Of a stretch of DNA of 64,000 nt, positions 61,666 through 64,000 are shown in pieces. The first letter of the stretch is position 1; each line of letters opens with the position of its first letter. The notes beneath the pieces were generated by a model. That model was not told where the DNA came from. It was given only the letters and a program-made list of their open reading frames with translations, and searched no databases. Origin of the DNA: Planctomycetota bacterium (GTDB lineage: Bacteria; Planctomycetota; B15-G4; SIAN01). The stretch lies in the NCBI GenBank assembly GCA_016795285.1, contig JAEUIC010000027.1, forward strand, positions 1 through 64,000. Direction: 5' to 3'. Made by a program: the position numbers and the translations under genes.

Positions 61666-64000
61666 TCACTTCGTGAACTGCAGGTCGTCGAACGCCAGCA
61701 ACCCGGTCGATTCGCAGCTCACGATGATCTTGGTGATCTGCGTGAGGTCGACCAGCGAGTTGTCCTGCGTGAACGAGCGCAGCGGGATGCGGACCGACTT
61801 CAGCATCGACTTGCGGCCGGTGAACGGGTGGGAGTAGCCGACCGGGATGGTCGAGAAGGCGCGCGTGTCGACGGACGCGCTCTGCTGGTTGCCGGCGGCG
61901 TCCTCGATCTGCACCTTCACGTACTGCGAGCCGCCCGGATTCAGCGTCTTGTTGTCCCAGATCTGGGCGACGCGGAAGGCGACATGGCTGTAGCCGGAGA
62001 TGTCCTGCCAGGCAGCCGGGATCGCGGAGGTGTAGGTCGTCGCCGCGCTCCAGCCGAGGATGAGGCCGCTCGTGTCCTGCACGAAGCTGCCGTCATAGTC
62101 GCCGGGCCGGAAGCCGTTCTCACGGAACGTGGCGGGGGTCGGGCTCGCCGCTGCGGCGCCGCCGAGCGAGTTGGTGAACTTGTCGACGGGCGTCTGCTCG
62201 AAGTCGTCGACGTCGACCGACTCCTTCGACTCGTAGGACCAGTGCGTCTCTACGGCCGAGAGCAGCGACGACTGCACCACGTCGCGATGGAACGCGAGCA
62301 TGTCGGTGCGTCCCTGCAGCCACGCCATCCACCACGAGGTGATGAAGACGCGGCCGGTGTCCTGCTGCTGCTGCGCCGTGATGCGCCCGCCGCCGACGCC
62401 GTCCGAGCCGCCGTTCCACGCCGGATCGATCCAGACGGTGTTCCAGCTGTTGTGGTCGGCGCCGTAGATGTAGGCCTGCGACTTGTCGGCCTTGCGGCCG
62501 GCCGGCGACGCGCGATCGAAGAGCTGCGCGCCGTCGTTGTCGATCACGTCGCCGTCGCTCGACCCCATGATGTTGAAGGTCGGCGTGTCCTCCAGCACGA
62601 AGACGATCGGCCCGCCGCCGGGAGGCGTGCTCCAGTTGTAGTCGGTCGGCGCGATCAGCACCGCCGCCTTGATGTCGTAGCCGAGCGCGAGGTCCTGGTT
62701 CAGCTGCACCGCCGCCGCGACCCCCTCGCCGCCGCGCGAGTGGCCGGCGAAGCCGACGTTGCGCAGGTCGAGGCGGTTCCAGAAGCGGCCGCTGAAGGTG
62801 GAGTCGGGGATCGCGGGGTCGTTCCAGTCGGTCCAGTAGCGCAGGTGCTCCAGCATCAGCGCGCCGCGCTCGATGAAGCGGTCGGTCGGGCAACCGGTGA
62901 TGTCGTAGCCGTCGACCGAGATCGCGATGAAGCCGTGGCTCGCCCAGAGGTCGAGCAGGTAGTCGTAGCCCTTGTGGTTGGGGATGCGGTTGCCGGCGCC
63001 GCAGGTGCAGCCGAAGTTCATGCAGACGCTGTGGTTGCCGTGCAGGATCACGACGACCGGGAAGCGCTGGTTCGTCCCGAAGACCGGCGTGTTGACGCCC
63101 GCCGTCGCGGCCGGATAGGCCACCACCGCGCGCACGTCGACGTTCTGGTCCTGGTACTGGCCCCACGGGATGTCGTAGGCGTCGACGAAGTCGTAGTCGC
63201 TGCGGCCGACCGGATAGGCACCGGCGACGGCCGGATCGCTGATGATCGTCAGGCCGTCGTCATCGAGCGCATCGATGGCGTCGACGCCGACGTCGTATTC
63301 GCCGTTGTAGATCAGGCGCGCCGAGCTGCCCGGAGGCGGCGGCGAGCCCGGGGTCCCGGAGCCCGGCGGATTGGTGTTCAGGCTGTTGCGGAAATCGAGG
63401 ACGACGTCGAACGGGACGCCGTCGCCGGCCGGATCGGGATCGATCCACGCGTTCACGATGCCGAGCGCCACGGTGCCCGGCTTCAGATTGCGCAGCTCGA
63501 CCGCCTCGGTGACGTCGAGCAGCGCCGGGTGCGCCGTCCACTGCGCCTCGCTGCGCGCCGGCGTCACGTAGATCGCGGCGACCTTCGGCTTCGGGTGGTT
63601 GGCCGGGATGTCGCTCGGGTCGAGGTTGATCGCGACCGTGTTGTGGCGCACGAAGACGTTCTGGCGCCGGAAGTTCGGGAAGCGGTTCGAGGTGGTGCGA
63701 CGCCCGCTGAGCGACACCTCGAGGTCGTTGATGCCGGCGGCGGTGACGGCCGGCGGCGCGCGCTCGATGACCAGCCCGCTCTCCCAGCCGTGCGCGACGA
63801 GGTCGGTGACGCGCAGCTGCGTGGAGTGGCTCGCGTGCGGGTCGTTGACGCGGACGATCAGGTCGAAGCTGCCGGGGCGCTGGAAGACGGCCGGCCACAC
63901 CGGCAGCTCGAACGCCGTCGAGCCCGGCGCGAGCTGCACGCGCTCCTTGAACGGCCTGCCCTGGAAACCGGAGACGTCCTCGATCGGCGCCCCGACGGCC
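61666..64000 (-). CDS. secreted alpha/beta hydrolase with C-terminal beta domain (N-terminus outside window)
   Basis: More than 775 residues are visible; the frame remains open to the window edge, so the start lies beyond it. The GTG at 63939 is an internal codon. N-terminal beta-rich domains (about 200 residues) precede an alpha/beta hydrolase: PVVVILHGNHSVCMN (oxyanion region), NVGFAGHSRGGEGVAAAV (nucleophile Ser in GHSRGG), NIMGSSDGDVIDN (acid) and IYGADHNSWNT (His). The last ~150 residues are a jelly-roll-like domain ending LLAFDDLQFTK, resembling carbohydrate-binding modules. Several cysteines around the oxyanion loop (CMNFGCTCGAG) could form disulfides. Substrate unknown: ester or polymer hydrolysis is plausible. 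Confidence 0.87.
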   Translation of the reverse strand, partial: AVGAPIEDVSGFQGRPFKERVQLAPGSTAFELPVWPAVFQRPGSFDLIVRVNDPHASHSTQLRVTDLVAHGWESGLVIERAPPAVTAAGINDLEVSLSGRRTTSNRFPNFRRQNVFVRHNTVAINLDPSDIPANHPKPKVAAIYVTPARSEAQWTAHPALLDVTEAVELRNLKPGTVALGIVNAWIDPDPAGDGVPFDVVLDFRNSLNTNPPGSGTPGSPPPPGSSARLIYNGEYDVGVDAIDALDDDGLTIISDPAVAGAYPVGRSDYDFVDAYDIPWGQYQDQNVDVRAVVAYPAATAGVNTPVFGTNQRFPVVVILHGNHSVCMNFGCTCGAGNRIPNHKGYDYLLDLWASHGFIAISVDGYDITGCPTDRFIERGALMLEHLRYWTDWNDPAIPDSTFSGRFWNRLDLRNVGFAGHSRGGEGVAAAVQLNQDLALGYDIKAAVLIAPTDYNWSTPPGGGPIVFVLEDTPTFNIMGSSDGDVIDNDGAQLFDRASPAGRKADKSQAYIYGADHNSWNTVWIDPAWNGGSDGVGGGRITAQQQQDTGRVFITSWWMAWLQGRTDMLAFHRDVVQSSLLSAVETHWSYESKESVDVDDFEQTPVDKFTNSLGGAAAASPTPATFRENGFRPGDYDGSFVQDTSGLILGWSAATTYTSAIPAAWQDISGYSHVAFRVAQIWDNKTLNPGGSQYVKVQIEDAAGNQQSASVDTRAFSTIPVGYSHPFTGRKSMLKSVRIPLRSFTQDNSLVDLTQITKIIVSCESTGLLAFDDLQFTK

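Overview
The window is a uniformly high-GC (around 70%) bacterial chromosome segment, densely packed with genes and with very strong GC3 bias. No tRNA, rRNA, CRISPR array or intact insertion sequence was found. The gene content points to a planctomycete-like organism. It includes ECF sigma domains fused to membrane-anchored carboxypeptidase-regulatory-like (CpReg) repeats, several TPR-lipoprotein/ASPIC-UnbV pairs, a sulfatase with TPRs, sortilin-type propellers and secreted proteins with long N-terminal extensions before the signal peptide. The taxonomic call is an inference; another high-GC phylum such as Acidobacteriota or Myxococcota is not excluded.

Layout, left part. 1-8.3 kb: the end of an M16 peptidase, a CpReg protein, TatD, NagB and an MFS exporter, a small protein, and EttA. 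8.4-12.6 kb: a DUF4912 protein with a histone-H1-like tail, a DUF481 outer-membrane protein, and an RlmN-type radical SAM methyltransferase. 12.5-18.4 kb (minus): a three-gene unit of CpReg protein, LamG/SASA esterase and CpReg protein. 18.4-21.1 kb: a GH57 branching-type enzyme and an Rpn-family nuclease. 21.2-25.4 kb (minus): a compact five-gene redox operon (hemerythrin-like, diheme cytochrome, monoheme cytochrome, PNPOx protein, PNPOx-GAF-winged-helix regulator). 25.6-27.1 kb: glycogen synthase. GlgA, the GH57 enzyme and probably the DUF4912 protein form a scattered alpha-glucan gene set.

Layout, right part. 27.2-36.2 kb holds two paralogous giant proteins of about 1,215 residues. In each, ECF sigma regions 2 and 4 are followed by one transmembrane helix and about 1,000 residues of CpReg/Ig-like repeats. 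36.3-38.4 kb: a MATE transporter and a HAD hydrolase. 38.6-44.5 kb: two tandem TPR-lipoprotein plus CRTAC1/ASPIC modules, mostly joined by 4-bp start/stop overlaps, with a 49-residue membrane protein between them. 44.6-48.3 kb (minus): an SGNH-fold protein without the catalytic serine motif, then a sulfatase. 48.5-52.4 kb: a sortilin-like propeller with an inserted PDZ domain, a phosphoglycolate-phosphatase-like HAD protein and a small protein. 52.6-57.8 kb: two unrelated secreted proteins that share a duplicated leader and first codons, each followed by a clear hairpin terminator. 57.9-64 kb (minus): a lipoprotein, a PepSY protein, class 1 fructose-1,6-bisphosphatase, a secreted protein and a partial secreted alpha/beta hydrolase.

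The most unusual elements are the pair of membrane-tethered sigma/CpReg fusions, the redox operon whose own candidate winged-helix regulator lies downstream of 11-bp-phased CTAAG boxes, the duplicated leader at 52.5 and 56.5 kb, and the duplicated TPR/ASPIC module.
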